The notes beneath the pieces are model-generated. The model ran no database searches. It was given only the letters and a program-made list of their open reading frames with translations, and was not told the DNA's origin. DNA of 64,000 nucleotides from Marinobacter sp. DY40_1A1 (GTDB lineage Bacteria > Pseudomonadota > Gammaproteobacteria > Pseudomonadales > Oleiphilaceae). Position 1 is the first letter of the stretch, and each line of letters begins with the position of its first letter. Below, in pieces: positions 26,861 to 37,771 of this stretch. The translations under genes were made by a program, and so were the position numbers. Location of the stretch: NCBI RefSeq assembly GCF_016597815.1, contig NZ_VCHA01000008.1, positions 1-64,000 of the forward strand. The letters are read 5' to 3'.

Positions 26861-28381
26861 CTATCGGGTGATAATTTCATACATGTCAATTCTGCGGTCT
26901 TTAAGGTTGGTAACAGAGCCTTCGTTACGCACCAATGTGAGTTTTTCGAGATCCATGTCCGAGAACATAATCATCTCGGTATTTGGCGTGGTCTCTGCCA
27001 TCACTGCATCGTGAGGGAAGGCAAAGTCAGAAGGTGAAAACACCGACGATTGCGCGTACTGCACATCAAGGTTTTCCACTTTCGGCAAGTTACCAACACT
27101 GCCAGTGATTACCACATAGCACTCGTTTTCGATAGCCCTGGCCTGGGCGCAGTGGCGAACCCTCAAATAGCCGTTCTTGGTATCTGTCCAGAATGGCACG
27201 CAGATTATGTCTACTTCTTTCATTGCTGCAATTCGCCCGAGTTCGGGAAACTCGATGTCATAACAGATAAGAATCGCAACACGGCCAGAGTCTGTGTCGA
27301 AAACTTCAAACTTGTTGCCACCTTCAACCACCCAATCACGGCGCTCGTGTGGGGTAATGTGGATCTTCCGCTGTTCGTCTACACGACCATCCCGATGGCA
27401 TAGATAGGACACGTTATAGACCCGGTCGTTCTCCAACAAAGGCATGGAACCGGTGATGATATTGATGTTGTAGCTCACCGCCATCTCTGACATACGATCC
27501 CGGAACTGCTGCGTGAAACCGGCGAGGAAACGTATGGCTCGGGTTTGATCTACTTGATCGGTCAAACCCATCAGAGGCGCGTTGAAAAACTCCGGGAAGA
27601 GTGCAAAGTCACTCTTGTAATCGGAGAGTGCATCCACAAAGTACTCAACCTGCTCCAGCACTTCCTCAACTGAACCAAACTCTCGCATCTGCCACTGAAC
27701 GGCACCCATACGAACCTGGGTTTTCTTTTCGTTCAACACAGAGGAGGGCGGGGTATAGAGAATGTTCCGCCACTCGAGCAAGGTTGCATACCCCAGAGAC
27801 TTTTCATCCTCTGGCAGGTATTTGTGCATCAGCCGGGTTACCTGAAAATCGTTGGAAAGCTGGAAGCTCAAAATCGGATCGTAGATGTCTTTGCGGTCAA
27901 CGCGATCAATGTACTCGGCCGGAGTGTACTGCTCGGAATACTTGTGATAGCCGGGTATACGCCCGCCCGCAAGAATGGCACGCAAGTTGATTGAACGGCA
28001 TAGTTCCTTGCGAGCTTCGTACAGCCGGCGCCCAAGCCGATACCCGCGATATTCCGGATGGATAAACACATCCAGCCCGTAAAGTGAGTCGCCCTTCGGG
28101 TTATGCCGGATCTGCTCATTGCTCAGAATCAGGTCATCATAGGTATGAGGGTTACTGAATCGCTCGTATTTGACGGAAACAGTCAGAGCAACGGCCACAA
28201 GCTCGCCATGATCTTCAATACAGATCTGCCCGTCGGGGAATTGCTCAACCAACGCCTTTATGGTGTCTTTGGGCCAAGCCCCACCAATATCGTCGTAGAC
28301 CCGATCCATGAGTACCTGAAGCTGTTCATAATCATCAAGCTTCAGGTTGCGGAGGTTTAGATGCAGCTCTTCATGGGCCAT
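26861..28381 (-). CDS. GNAT acetyltransferase fused to a carbon-nitrogen hydrolase (nitrilase family)
   Basis: This 506-residue two-domain protein has an N-terminal GNAT domain (about 5-200, with HPEYRGYRLGRRLYEARKEL as the acetyl-CoA motif) and a C-terminal nitrilase-superfamily amidase (about 222-500). The catalytic triad can be read as Glu264 (LFPEFFN), Lys339 (QRKIHITPHE) and Cys373 (LICYDIEFPE). The same fusion is found in many proteobacteria, with unknown substrate. It is monocistronic. Confidence 0.92.
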   Translation of the reverse strand: MAHEELHLNLRNLKLDDYEQLQVLMDRVYDDIGGAWPKDTIKALVEQFPDGQICIEDHGELVAVALTVSVKYERFSNPHTYDDLILSNEQIRHNPKGDSLYGLDVFIHPEYRGYRLGRRLYEARKELCRSINLRAILAGGRIPGYHKYSEQYTPAEYIDRVDRKDIYDPILSFQLSNDFQVTRLMHKYLPEDEKSLGYATLLEWRNILYTPPSSVLNEKKTQVRMGAVQWQMREFGSVEEVLEQVEYFVDALSDYKSDFALFPEFFNAPLMGLTDQVDQTRAIRFLAGFTQQFRDRMSEMAVSYNINIITGSMPLLENDRVYNVSYLCHRDGRVDEQRKIHITPHERRDWVVEGGNKFEVFDTDSGRVAILICYDIEFPELGRIAAMKEVDIICVPFWTDTKNGYLRVRHCAQARAIENECYVVITGSVGNLPKVENLDVQYAQSSVFSPSDFAFPHDAVMAETTPNTEMIMFSDMDLEKLTLVRNEGSVTNLKDRRIDMYEIITR

Positions 28382-28495
28382 TCAGTGGGGCTCCTGTACG
28401 GCGTGGAAATGAATTTACGAAACAAGTTTATCAGAAGGCATTAAAGAGTTCGCACAGACGGCCGTTAATCAGTGAAACAAAATAGGGAGCGCGCC

Positions 28496-30382
28496 GTGCA
28501 TCTTACATTTGGTCAAAAGCTACTCGTCACTTTCAGCATTCTACTCTTGCTGGTTATGGCCGCCTTCACAATTTCCGGCAACCTCCGTTTGCAAAACACG
28601 TCGCAAACCTATGTGGATTCATTAATCGAAAACACTGCAGAGCAGAATACGTCAAGCATTGCTGAATGGCTCAACACCCGGCTTATAATGACCGAATCAA
28701 CGGCTAAAGCTCTCGAGTCAGTGGCAGACGATAAGCAAGCACATACGTTGCTGCAGGCAATTTCAACAGGCGGCAATTTCAAGGATGTGTACGTGGGCCG
28801 TGCTGACGGGTACATGTTGATGAAAAGCCAGGCCGATACTGACACTCTACCTGAGGGCTATGATCCGCGCACCCGCCCCTGGTACAAAAGAGCCATGGAG
28901 CTTGGCCGCTCATCCTTTACTACTCCATACCTGGATGCTGCAACCGGCGAAATTATTATCTCTACATTTGCCCCGGTGAAGCGTGGGACGCATCAAGGTG
29001 TTGTGGGTGCGGATATTACCCTTAACGCCATTGAGCGCATGCTGTCTGTGATCAATCTGGCAGGCACTGGTTATGCTGCGCTGATCAGCAATGACGGCAC
29101 GGTGCTGTACCACCCAACCCGGCGCCTGATAGGTAAAAATATCAGCTCGCTACTTGGTGGGGCTCCAAAGCTGAAAGAAGGCTTGCACAGCTTTAAGCAG
29201 GAAGGTGCTGACTGGAGCGCCAGCTTTCATGCTATCAGCGATGCCCGCGGTGTTGACTGGTATTTGGGTACCTTCGTTAACCAGGACAAAATAAGCGCCC
29301 CTGTTCGAAACGCCATGATAACCGGCGTGATAATGGCTGTTGTTGGGCTTCTGGTATCACTTGTTGTACTGCATTTGGGAATTCGTACCCTGATGGCTCC
29401 GATTCGCAGGTTGAATGCAGCCATGGCAGACATAGGCTCAAACGATGCAGATCTCACCCAGCGTTTAGACGACAGCGCCCGCGACGAGTTCGGCCAGTTG
29501 GCTGCAAGCTTTAACCAGTTTGTCGGTAAAATTCATCAGGTGGTTCGTGAAGTGCAGCAGGGTAGCAGCGAACTGGCTACCAACGTAACGGCGCTCAGAA
29601 GCACGGCCAAGACCAGCCGCAGCAGCGTTGAAAATCAACAAACCGAAATCGATATGGTGGCGGCCGCGATTAACCAGATGTCCGCAGCAGCCCATGAAAT
29701 TGCACAAAACGCCCAGCAAACGGCAGACGCAGCTAACACAGCGGATGACGACAGCAGGGCATCGCTGGAAACCATGTCTGCATCACGAGATGCGGTGCAG
29801 CAGCTGTCTCGCGAAGTAAGCACAGCTGCAAAAGTCATCGATTCACTAGGTCGCGATGTTGCCTCTATCACAACGGTGCTGGAAGTTATTCAAGGCATTG
29901 CTGAACAGACCAACCTGTTGGCACTGAACGCAGCCATTGAAGCTGCGCGGGCCGGAGACGCTGGTCGCGGTTTTGCCGTGGTTGCAGACGAAGTAAGAAA
30001 CCTTGCGCGGCGCACCCAAACCAGCACTGAAGAAATAAACGATATGATTGAGCGGCTGCAGACCGGTGCCAATGATGCGGTAGATGTAATGAACGCATCA
30101 ACAGCGGTATCTAACGTAAGCATGGAAAAAGCGCAGGATGCCATGGATTCCCTGAACCGCATCACTAGCGCCATTACCGCTATCAGCCAGATGACATCTC
30201 AGATTGCCACTGCCTCAGAAGAGCAAACCTCGGTTACGGAAGAGCTGAATTCGTCGATTACCCGCATTGCGGATCAAGGCCAGGAAGCCGCTGCCGCTGC
30301 CAGTGAGAATGACGTTTACAGTGGACAAATAGAACAGATTGGCCACACCCTTGATGGCAACGTATCCCGTTTCCGGGTTTGA
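28496..30382 (+). CDS. Methyl-accepting chemotaxis protein with dCache sensor
   Basis: This 628-residue transmembrane chemoreceptor signals to CheA/CheW. After a first membrane helix it has a periplasmic dCache-type ligand-binding domain (about 35-265), a second membrane helix, HAMP, and the cytoplasmic MA domain with the conserved tip [24 protein letters not shown] at 28496 with gggag six bases upstream is preferred over the GTG at 28472. The sensor contains DPRTRPWYK, seen in receptors for amino acids or related small ligands. The actual ligand is not predictable. Confidence 0.92.
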   Translation: MHLTFGQKLLVTFSILLLLVMAAFTISGNLRLQNTSQTYVDSLIENTAEQNTSSIAEWLNTRLIMTESTAKALESVADDKQAHTLLQAISTGGNFKDVYVGRADGYMLMKSQADTDTLPEGYDPRTRPWYKRAMELGRSSFTTPYLDAATGEIIISTFAPVKRGTHQGVVGADITLNAIERMLSVINLAGTGYAALISNDGTVLYHPTRRLIGKNISSLLGGAPKLKEGLHSFKQEGADWSASFHAISDARGVDWYLGTFVNQDKISAPVRNAMITGVIMAVVGLLVSLVVLHLGIRTLMAPIRRLNAAMADIGSNDADLTQRLDDSARDEFGQLAASFNQFVGKIHQVVREVQQGSSELATNVTALRSTAKTSRSSVENQQTEIDMVAAAINQMSAAAHEIAQNAQQTADAANTADDDSRASLETMSASRDAVQQLSREVSTAAKVIDSLGRDVASITTVLEVIQGIAEQTNLLALNAAIEAARAGDAGRGFAVVADEVRNLARRTQTSTEEINDMIERLQTGANDAVDVMNASTAVSNVSMEKAQDAMDSLNRITSAITAISQMTSQIATASEEQTSVTEELNSSITRIADQGQEAAAAASENDVYSGQIEQIGHTLDGNVSRFRV

Positions 30383-30389
30383 TTGGGGC

Positions 30390-31340
30390 TTAATCGCGAA
30401 GTAGCTCAATCCGCCAGCGCAGGTTGTTCAGCGTATCGCGGCCAATGCTTCCTGACTCTTCACTCAGGAAGGGGTTGTCCAAAACGATGATGGTGCGTTT
30501 ATCCAGGTTAAGATTAGCAACCGCCGCACCATAATACTGCTCAAGAAACACGCCAAAACTGCCGTCCCGAATGGCGCGCTCCATTCCGAGCTGCAAACGG
30601 TGCGCTGTTACCTGGTCTTCAGGGCCTACAAACAGGTAAGAGGGCATTGGATAGGCCAGCACCAGGTTGGGCTCTATCGTCATCTCGGGGTCATTTTCCA
30701 TTTGCAGGTCGTTAATTACCTCACTGACACCCCTGGCAAAGCAATCGAAACGGTGTTTTCTTAACATTCCAAAGAGAATTTCGTAACGGGAATGGGTAAT
30801 AACTGGAATCTCGTTGTTTCTGAGTATTGGAGTGTCTGGCCAGTGATCCCCTTGGCCAATTCGCACGCCCCTCTCACGAAGATCGTCTAGGGAGTGAATA
30901 CCCTCAAACAGTGAGAGACTTTCTGGCATAACCACGCACACGCGAAAACCAAGCAACCCTCCGTCTACAGGAACCGGCACAGGGGTCAAAAACTGCTCCC
31001 GCTCCGCTGATGTGGCCACGTTTGCAATATCCACCATACGGGTTCCGCCTCGACCCAGCTCGCGCAGTGCTCGCCCTTGGCTAAGCTCCTGGCTCCGGAT
31101 AATGCGGAACTCCCCATACTCGGGTGTTTTTTCCAATGCCAGAGTAACCAGTGCATAGATAGCAGGGCTATCGTAATTCCGGTACCAAAGGACATACTCT
31201 TGTACAGGGTTGTGTGCGGGGTTTGCATGAGCAAAGCAACTCGACACAAGCGCACAAAGGAGTGTGAGGGAGAGCCTGGTGGCAGCAAACAGTTTGGTGC
31301 CTGCTTGGTCACAGGTTAAACGGCGTTGGGCATATCGCAC
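30390..31340 (-). CDS. Periplasmic solute-binding-like protein
   Basis: This product of about 316 residues has a long N-region and a hydrophobic signal peptide ending near FAHA, followed by a type 2 periplasmic-binding-protein fold (LDDLRERGVRIGQGDHWPDT is typical of a substrate-binding lobe hinge). No permease or histidine kinase neighbours it. Such orphan proteins may be sensors or enzymes. I prefer the GTG at 31340 (aagga upstream) to the ATG at 31385. It ends 7 bp from the convergent chemoreceptor, so a functional link is possible. Confidence 0.72.
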   Translation of the reverse strand: MRYAQRRLTCDQAGTKLFAATRLSLTLLCALVSSCFAHANPAHNPVQEYVLWYRNYDSPAIYALVTLALEKTPEYGEFRIIRSQELSQGRALRELGRGGTRMVDIANVATSAEREQFLTPVPVPVDGGLLGFRVCVVMPESLSLFEGIHSLDDLRERGVRIGQGDHWPDTPILRNNEIPVITHSRYEILFGMLRKHRFDCFARGVSEVINDLQMENDPEMTIEPNLVLAYPMPSYLFVGPEDQVTAHRLQLGMERAIRDGSFGVFLEQYYGAAVANLNLDKRTIIVLDNPFLSEESGSIGRDTLNNLRWRIELLRD

Positions 31341-31545
31341 TATCCGAATCCTTGTGAAATGTTCCGAATCCGTTCCAGCTCGCATAGGCCAGCTGTTTTG
31401 ACGTTATGACTAAGATTACGGGTAATCAAACTTTAGATCAGAATTCTCCGGAGAGCCGGCAAATCTCTCCAGAAATATGTAAAAGAGTGTTGCGATGTGT
31501 GTCCGGCATTGTAATCATCCGCCTCAATACAACTTACGGAGCACA

Positions 31546-32103
31546 ATGATGGCCTTAATAGACAATATTATCGGGGCGACCGGTCAATGGATTTCAACCA
31601 CAGACCCCAAGGCAACCCTGGCGCAACCCGTCGAGTGGCTGAAGAAAACCGGCGGCTACGCCGCCGTTAACCGCCTTATAGGCTTGTCGATTCCGTTCGC
31701 GCCCCGAAACCGGTTCAGCGTTGAAGAGGTTCGCCCGGGTTACGTGCGAGCGCGCATACAGCTCAAAGGTAACAAGAACCACTTTGGCAGCCTGTACGCA
31801 GGGGCTTACTTTCTTGTGGCGGAAATTCCGGGTGGGGTACTCACCTTGTTTGATCTTGGCCCCGCCTACACACCAATCCTGAAGGAAATGACGCTGCAAT
31901 TTTTGCTGCCCGCCAATTCGGATGTGACTGTCGAGTTTGAATTGTCACCGGAAGAGGTTGCGGGCATTCTTGCAGACGCTGACGCTACTGGTCGGGCGAA
32001 ATTCAGCCTCACCGGAGAACTGCGGGATATGGACGGCAATCACGTTGCTACATCCATTGCTCAGTACCGGGTTCGCAAGAAAGGCTTCAAGCCCGCGGCA
32101 TAA
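31546..32103 (+). CDS. DUF4442 hotdog-fold thioesterase-like protein
   Basis: This 185-residue protein of the PaaI-like DUF4442 hotdog group has HFGSLYAGAYFLVAE as the family helix and flanking beta strands. The catalytic role in acyl-CoA chemistry is likely by family but unproven. The ATG at 31546 follows acggagcac. A strong hairpin lies just after the stop. Confidence 0.8.
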   Translation: MMALIDNIIGATGQWISTTDPKATLAQPVEWLKKTGGYAAVNRLIGLSIPFAPRNRFSVEEVRPGYVRARIQLKGNKNHFGSLYAGAYFLVAEIPGGVLTLFDLGPAYTPILKEMTLQFLLPANSDVTVEFELSPEEVAGILADADATGRAKFSLTGELRDMDGNHVATSIAQYRVRKKGFKPAA

Positions 32104-32108
32104 GGAGA

Positions 32109-32131
32109 AGCCTGAGGTTGTTCCTCAGGCT
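32109..32131. terminator. Perfect 9-bp hairpin between the hotdog gene and recQ
   Basis: Stem agcctgagg (32109-32117) pairs with cctcaggct (32123-32131) around a 5-nt loop. It straddles the end of recQ (stop at 32125) and follows the plus-strand stop by 5 bp. There is no clear T-run, so efficiency is uncertain, but its placement between convergent genes fits a shared terminator. Confidence 0.55.
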
Positions 32132-33993
32132 GGATCCAGCTTGGCAATGGCGGCGAGGAATATCTCGCCGTATTTCTCCAGTTTTGCCGCACCCACACCG
32201 TTCACGCCGGCTAGCTCATCAAGCGTTTGAGGCTTGCGTTCCAGCATGTCGAAAAGAGTGGTGTCGTGGAAAATAACGTAAGGCGGCACGCCTTGTTTGT
32301 CCGCAAGCTCCTTGCGGCACGCCCTTAACGCCTCCCAGCCCACGTGATCTGTAACCTGATCTTTAACCGGGCTTCCTGTTCTTCCACCTGAAGAGCGGCC
32401 TGAAGACTTTTTAACGACGGGGTCTTTGCGCAATTCGACCTTGTGCTCGCCTTTCAGTAGTGGACGGCATTCTTCAGTGAGCTGCAACGCGCCATAGCCA
32501 TCGGGATCAGTTCTCAAGTAACCGTTAGCCACCAGTTGACGGAACACCGATTTCCATTCGCTAGCCGAAAACTCCGCACCAATGCCATAGGTTGATACCT
32601 GATGGTGTCCCAATTGCAGCACGCGCTCATTTTCTGAACCCCGTAACACATCAATCAGGTGGGTAACACCAAAACGCTGACCCGTACGGAACACACAAGA
32701 GAGTGCTTTTTGCACCGCCACCGTGCCATCCCAGGTCTCAGGCGGGTTCAGGCAGGTGTCACAGTTACCGCAAGGCGCATCCAGTGCATCGCCAAAATAG
32801 TTCAGCAAAACTTGTCGGCGACATTTGGTTACTTCACACAGCCCGAGCATAGCGTCCAGCTTTTGCCGTTCAATACGCTTGAAATGATCATTGCCCTGGG
32901 AAGCTTCCAGCATCTGCCGGAGTTTAATCACGTCCTGAAGTCCGTACACCATCCAGGCGGTAGAAGGCTTGCCATCACGGCCCGCACGGCCGGTTTCCTG
33001 GTAATAGGCTTCCAGGCTTTTGGGTAAGTCGAGGTGTGCTACAAAGCGCACATCCGGTTTATCAATGCCCATGCCGAAGGCGATGGTGGCCACAATAATC
33101 ACACCATCTTCCCGGAGGAAACGCTCCTGATTACGTGCCCGATCGTTGGCCGGAAGCCCCGCATGGTAGGGCAGTGCGGTGTAACCTTTCTGGGCTAGCA
33201 TCTTCGCAGTGGCATCCACTTTGTTGCGGGATAAGCAATAAACTATGCCACAGTCGGCTTCATGTTCTGCTTTAATAAAATCAAGCAACTGCTTGTTTGC
33301 GTTAATCTTAGGCGCTATTCGATACTGAATATTAGGGCGATCAAAACCGCTAATGAAGTGCCGCGCCTCGGTGAGGGACAGGCGCTCCGCGATCTCTTTG
33401 CGGGTGCGCTCATCGGCCGTGGCCGTTAACGCAATCCTGGGGATGTTTGGGAATTCGTTAGCGAGCACCGCCAACTGCAGATAATCAGAACGGAAGTCAT
33501 GCCCCCATTGGGAAACGCAGTGGGCCTCGTCGATAGCAAATAACGAAATGGACGCATCGTGCAGTAGTTGCAGAGTACGGGGCTGTATGAGCCTCTCAGG
33601 TGCACAATAAAGAAGATCAAGCTCACCGGTGCCAAGTGCGTACTCGGTAGCGCGCGCCTGCTCGAAATCCATTGTGGAATTGAGAAAGGCCGCTTTCACT
33701 CCCAGTTCACGCAGTGCAGCAACCTGATCTTGCATCAAGGCGATCAGTGGCGAGATAACTATCGCCGTACCGGAGCGAACAAGCGCAGGCACCTGATAAC
33801 AAAGAGATTTACCGCCGCCGGTGGGCATAAGCACCAAGGCATCGCCACCAGACACCACCTCATGGATGATATCTCCTTGCAGAGGGCGGAAGGATTCGTA
33901 CCCGAACACTTCGTGCAATACCTGTTCGGGGCTTCTGCCAGAAGTTGTGGGCCTCTCGGCAGAAAGCTGTTCAAAGTCCTGGTCGGGATACAT
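32125..33993 (-). CDS. recQ: ATP-dependent DNA helicase RecQ
   Basis: This 3'-5' SF2 DNA helicase acts in recombination repair and replication restart. Motifs are Walker A ([12 protein letters not shown]), [23 protein letters not shown]-containing motif IV, and [10 protein letters not shown] (motif VI). The C-terminal half has the four-Cys zinc site (CEVTKCRR to CGNCDTC), the winged helix and an HRDC domain. The length of about 622 residues is normal. The ATG at 33993 is preferred over the TTG at 34008. Confidence 0.95.
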   Translation of the reverse strand: MYPDQDFEQLSAERPTTSGRSPEQVLHEVFGYESFRPLQGDIIHEVVSGGDALVLMPTGGGKSLCYQVPALVRSGTAIVISPLIALMQDQVAALRELGVKAAFLNSTMDFEQARATEYALGTGELDLLYCAPERLIQPRTLQLLHDASISLFAIDEAHCVSQWGHDFRSDYLQLAVLANEFPNIPRIALTATADERTRKEIAERLSLTEARHFISGFDRPNIQYRIAPKINANKQLLDFIKAEHEADCGIVYCLSRNKVDATAKMLAQKGYTALPYHAGLPANDRARNQERFLREDGVIIVATIAFGMGIDKPDVRFVAHLDLPKSLEAYYQETGRAGRDGKPSTAWMVYGLQDVIKLRQMLEASQGNDHFKRIERQKLDAMLGLCEVTKCRRQVLLNYFGDALDAPCGNCDTCLNPPETWDGTVAVQKALSCVFRTGQRFGVTHLIDVLRGSENERVLQLGHHQVSTYGIGAEFSASEWKSVFRQLVANGYLRTDPDGYGALQLTEECRPLLKGEHKVELRKDPVVKKSSGRSSGGRTGSPVKDQVTDHVGWEALRACRKELADKQGVPPYVIFHDTTLFDMLERKPQTLDELAGVNGVGAAKLEKYGEIFLAAIAKLDPA

Positions 33994-34181
33994 AGAATAA
34001 CCGGTCAATCGCGAGGCTGGAGTGAAATCAGGTAGCGGATCATACCAGATTCACCGCAAGGAATGGCCGGACAAGCCGTGTTTTTGGGAAGCAAACCCAC
34101 GGGAAAACCGATACAATATCGCGGTTTTAAGCCTAGGTTTAACAGCTCAAGATAATCGATACACACAACAACAGGGCAGCC

Positions 34182-35375
34182 ATGCAGGAATTTGACGCCA
34201 TCCGTCCCTATTCGGACGAAGAAACCGGCCCGGCGATTCAACGGTTGGTTAACGACCATGAGTTTTTGGATATGGTCGGGCGCTTCAAGTCGCCCTTACT
34301 TGCACGCTGGGCCCCGGCACCTTTGCGATTTTTTACGCGACGCTGGCTTTCCAGCCGATTTGGACACTTCACAAAGGTAGATGATCTGCAGGCTGGGCTT
34401 TCTGGCTATATCGGTGAACTGATTGAAAGCACAACGGCCCGTGTAACCACCAGCGGCCTGGAGAATTTGAGCAAGCAGGGCGCCTATCTTTTCATATCCA
34501 ACCACAGGGATATTGTTTTTGATCCCATGGTGGTGAACTACCTGTTGTTCCATAACGACTTGCGTACCACTCGGATCGCCATTGGTGACAACCTGCTCGC
34601 AAACCGTGTATTTGCTGAGATGATGCGGCTTAACAAGAGCTTTATTGTGCGCCGTGACATGACCAGCCCGAGGGAAATGCGTGACGCATATATCACCCTC
34701 TCTGGATTTATCAACTACAGCGTTGCCAGTAACGAGAATATCTGGATTGCCCAGCGAGAAGGGCGCGCTAAAGACGGTCGTGATTTTACCGACCCGGCAA
34801 TCATCAAGATGTTTTACATGAGTTGTAAAAAGAGCGGGTTGAGCTTTGCAGAAGCCATGAACAAGCTCCGCATTGTTCCGGTGTCCATATCCTACGAATA
34901 CGATCCTTGCGACGCTGATAAAGCCCGCGAACTGGAAACAAAAGCCCGCAGTGGTAGCTACAAAAAAGCAGAAGGTGAAGATACCGAGCAAATCATGAAA
35001 GGGCTGACCCAGTTCAAGGGCCATGTGCACGTCCATTTTGGCGCCCCCATTCTCGATGCGCCCGAGAACGCCAAAGAACTTGCTGCAGTGATCGACACCG
35101 AGGTGCACGCAAATTATCGCCTGCACGCCTCTAACCTGATCGCCTACGAGATGCGCGGCCAGAATGCTGAGGGCGCTTACAGCCTGGATGTTGTTCGAGA
35201 GTCAGTGGTAACCGCCGAAAACTGGTCAGAAGCCGAGATTCAAACCGCGCGCGCGGAAATGGAAAGAAGACTCGAAGCTTGTGATCCGGCAATTCGACCC
35301 TATCTGTTGGATATGTATGCTAATCCGGTTCAAAGCGCACTGGATGCAAACGCCAGGTTAAACGCACCGGAATAA
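34182..35375 (+). CDS. 1-acyl-glycerol-3-phosphate acyltransferase-like protein
   Basis: This 397-residue glycerolipid acyltransferase-fold protein has the acyltransferase block NHRDIVFDPMVVNY (about 105-118), where the spacing between His and the second Asp is one residue longer than the usual HX4D. Later blocks include IWIAQREGRAKDG (EGR motif) and LRIVPVSISYEYDP (the VPV motif). The variant His-Asp box recurs in a distinct subgroup of these enzymes. Membrane association is expected. The exact acyl donor and acceptor are unknown. Confidence 0.82.
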   Translation: MQEFDAIRPYSDEETGPAIQRLVNDHEFLDMVGRFKSPLLARWAPAPLRFFTRRWLSSRFGHFTKVDDLQAGLSGYIGELIESTTARVTTSGLENLSKQGAYLFISNHRDIVFDPMVVNYLLFHNDLRTTRIAIGDNLLANRVFAEMMRLNKSFIVRRDMTSPREMRDAYITLSGFINYSVASNENIWIAQREGRAKDGRDFTDPAIIKMFYMSCKKSGLSFAEAMNKLRIVPVSISYEYDPCDADKARELETKARSGSYKKAEGEDTEQIMKGLTQFKGHVHVHFGAPILDAPENAKELAAVIDTEVHANYRLHASNLIAYEMRGQNAEGAYSLDVVRESVVTAENWSEAEIQTARAEMERRLEACDPAIRPYLLDMYANPVQSALDANARLNAPE

Positions 35376-35414
35376 TCCGGACAACAATCTCCCTTTCAGA
35401 AAACGAGGTACTGC

Positions 35415-36074
35415 GTGCAGGATCTTCAATATATCGAGCTGGAAACCCGAGCCAATCCCACCGCTGCTGTTATCTGGCTGCATGGCCTTGGCGCAAGCGG
35501 GCATGATTTCGAACCGGTAGTGCCAGAGTTGGGTTTGCCAGACGATGCAGCGGTACGTTTTATCTTCCCCCACGCGCCCAATCTGCCGGTCACCATCAAT
35601 GGCGGAATGTCCATGCCAGCCTGGTATGACATCAAAGCGATGGATATTGACCGAATTGTAGATACCGACCAATTGATGGCATCGGCCCGCGCCGTGGGCA
35701 AGTTGGTTGATCGGGAAATTGAACGCGGTATTCCTTCCGAGAACATCGTTATTGCAGGGTTTTCACAGGGTGGGGCGGTTGCTTATGAGCTTGGCCTGAC
35801 ATACCCGAAACGTCTGGCAGGCATTCTGGCACTTTCCACCTACTTCGCCACAGCGAAAACGGTAAAGCCTTCCAAAGCAAACGCCGGTATTCCAATCAAT
35901 ATTTATCACGGAACCTTTGACCCAATGGTTCAGGAATCGCTTGGTGTGCGTAGTGTGGAGGCACTCAAGGAAATGGGCTACGAGCCGGCGTACATGACCT
36001 TCCCTATGGAGCACAGTGTGTGCCTTGAGGAAATTCAGGAGATCGGGCGCTTCATTCACAAGCACGCCCTCTAA
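35415..36074 (+). CDS. Phospholipase/carboxylesterase (acyl-protein thioesterase-like)
   Basis: This 219-residue alpha/beta hydrolase has an oxyanion HGLGA motif (WLHGLGASGHD), nucleophile elbow GFSQGG, and C-terminal Asp (GTFDPMV) and His (MEHSV). It starts at GTG with gaggt upstream. It hydrolyses carboxylic esters or lysophospholipids by family. It lies 40 bp after the acyltransferase on the same strand, perhaps one lipid-remodelling operon. Confidence 0.9.
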   Translation: MQDLQYIELETRANPTAAVIWLHGLGASGHDFEPVVPELGLPDDAAVRFIFPHAPNLPVTINGGMSMPAWYDIKAMDIDRIVDTDQLMASARAVGKLVDREIERGIPSENIVIAGFSQGGAVAYELGLTYPKRLAGILALSTYFATAKTVKPSKANAGIPINIYHGTFDPMVQESLGVRSVEALKEMGYEPAYMTFPMEHSVCLEEIQEIGRFIHKHAL

Positions 36075-36117
36075 AAACCATTAAAACGTGCCGGCATTCA
36101 GGTTCAGAGATAAAAGG

Positions 36118-37569
36118 TTAGCTGCGCCAGAATGCCGGTGAGAGCACAATCACCACACTAAGAATTTCCAATCGTCCCATTAACATGCCAACCGCCAGAA
36201 TCCATTTGGCGGCATCCGGTAATGGGCCAAAGTTCCCCGCAGGACCGATGATGTCCCCCAACCCAGGGCCTACGTTGGTGAGTGCCGTCAATGCACCTGA
36301 CAACGACGTGATAAAGTCGAGCTGCATGGCTGCCAGAGATACTGTGATCAAAAGCAGGCACAACAGAAAGATAAACGTATAGGCGATCATAGACGCGATA
36401 ATGTCATCACTGACGGCCCGCCCATTGTAGTTACGGGAGAGTACCGCCCGTGGGTGCAGCAAACGGATTAACTGCTCACGAAGCACAATCAGAGAAAGCT
36501 GAAAGCGGAAAATTTTCATGCCGCCTGACGTTGAGCCGGAACAGCCGCCAATAAACATCAGGAAGAAAAACAATACGAACGCCAGTGGCCCCCAGGCGGA
36601 ATAGTCTTCAGAGGCATAACCGGTTGTCGTCACCACCGAGGTCACGTTAAACAAGGTTGCTATGTAATTATGAACCGGGTCAAAAGGCACCGGTGAAACC
36701 GCCCACCTGTATAGGGTGAGAAGCGCCGGCACAACCAGTAATATGGTGAGAAACAATCTCACCTGTTGGTCTTTGAATAACACTCCGCGCTGACCATGCA
36801 TCTCTCTGACAAAAAGAAAGAATGGCAGGCTGCCAATCATCATGAAAAACGAGGCTTCCACAAGGATCAGATCGTTGAACTTACCCATGCTCATATCCGA
36901 CGTGGAGAACCCCCCGGTCGCAATACTGGTTAAGCCATGGTTAAACGCGTCGAACAGTGACATTCCGGATAGCCAGTATGTAACAACTGCGATTGTTGAG
37001 AACACGAGGTAAACAAAGAGCAGCCCACGGCTCAGGGTTTTCATTCTTGGAAGCGCTTTGTCTGTCCATTCTGAAGACTCGGTGGCAAACAGGCGCATGC
37101 CGCCTACACGCAGGAATGGAAGCACGGCTACGAACATGCCGATTATCCCTATGCCGCCAATCCACTGCAGAATCGAGCGCCAGAGAAGCAGGTCTTTATC
37201 CATGGTGTCCAGGCCACTGAATACCGTAGCGCCTGTAGTTGTGATGCCTGAAGCACCTTCAAAAAACGCATCTGCAGCAGAAATGCCGTCATCGCTAAGG
37301 TAGAAGGGAAGTGCAGAGAGCAGGGCGATAATGAACCAGGACGACACGGTAAGCACGAACATGTACCGTGGTTTCAGATCGCGGGGCTGTCGGTAAGTAG
37401 TGGCAATGCCGAACAGCCCTATGCCGAAAACGATGGCCGCGGACTCTACAAACGACGCTGCATTCGGCGCATCCGAGCCCAGCATCAAAAACACAGGCAG
37501 CGTCATGAATATGCTTAGCAGCACAAACATGAGACTTACAATAAAAATAACAGGGTAGAGGTTTCTCAA
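36118..37569 (-). CDS. trkH: TrkH-family potassium uptake protein
   Basis: This 483-residue inner-membrane K+ transporter subunit works with cytosolic TrkA. The four pore-loop filters can be recognised as TTGATVFSGLD, TGGFSTSD, TTGYASED and LTNVGPGLG, with ten or more membrane helices. Length and layout are typical of TrkH. It appears to start at TTG with no strong ribosome site, so a downstream Met (about residue 14) is possible. TrkA is not in the window. Confidence 0.93.
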   Translation of the reverse strand: MRNLYPVIFIVSLMFVLLSIFMTLPVFLMLGSDAPNAASFVESAAIVFGIGLFGIATTYRQPRDLKPRYMFVLTVSSWFIIALLSALPFYLSDDGISAADAFFEGASGITTTGATVFSGLDTMDKDLLLWRSILQWIGGIGIIGMFVAVLPFLRVGGMRLFATESSEWTDKALPRMKTLSRGLLFVYLVFSTIAVVTYWLSGMSLFDAFNHGLTSIATGGFSTSDMSMGKFNDLILVEASFFMMIGSLPFFLFVREMHGQRGVLFKDQQVRLFLTILLVVPALLTLYRWAVSPVPFDPVHNYIATLFNVTSVVTTTGYASEDYSAWGPLAFVLFFFLMFIGGCSGSTSGGMKIFRFQLSLIVLREQLIRLLHPRAVLSRNYNGRAVSDDIIASMIAYTFIFLLCLLLITVSLAAMQLDFITSLSGALTALTNVGPGLGDIIGPAGNFGPLPDAAKWILAVGMLMGRLEILSVVIVLSPAFWRS

Positions 37570-37771
37570 TGGATGCCCGAGCTAGCTGAACCGAGAGAGG
37601 GCGTCAGAATACCTCCGGGGGCGCTCAACCGCAAGAAAACTCACGGTTTGCAGCAGGATTACCCAAGTATTAAAACACCGTCAGCAAAGGGCTTTTTAGC
37701 ATTCCTGGTGTGGAAATGCCGGGCAGTTTGTTGCAGTCTGAATAACACAGCTCTGGAACCGGGGAACAACA

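Noticed and set aside
37560..37640. A T-arm-like stretch before the acpH gene.
   Set aside because: The bases do not form acceptor, D or anticodon stems and lack a usable T loop, so a tRNA cannot be supported.
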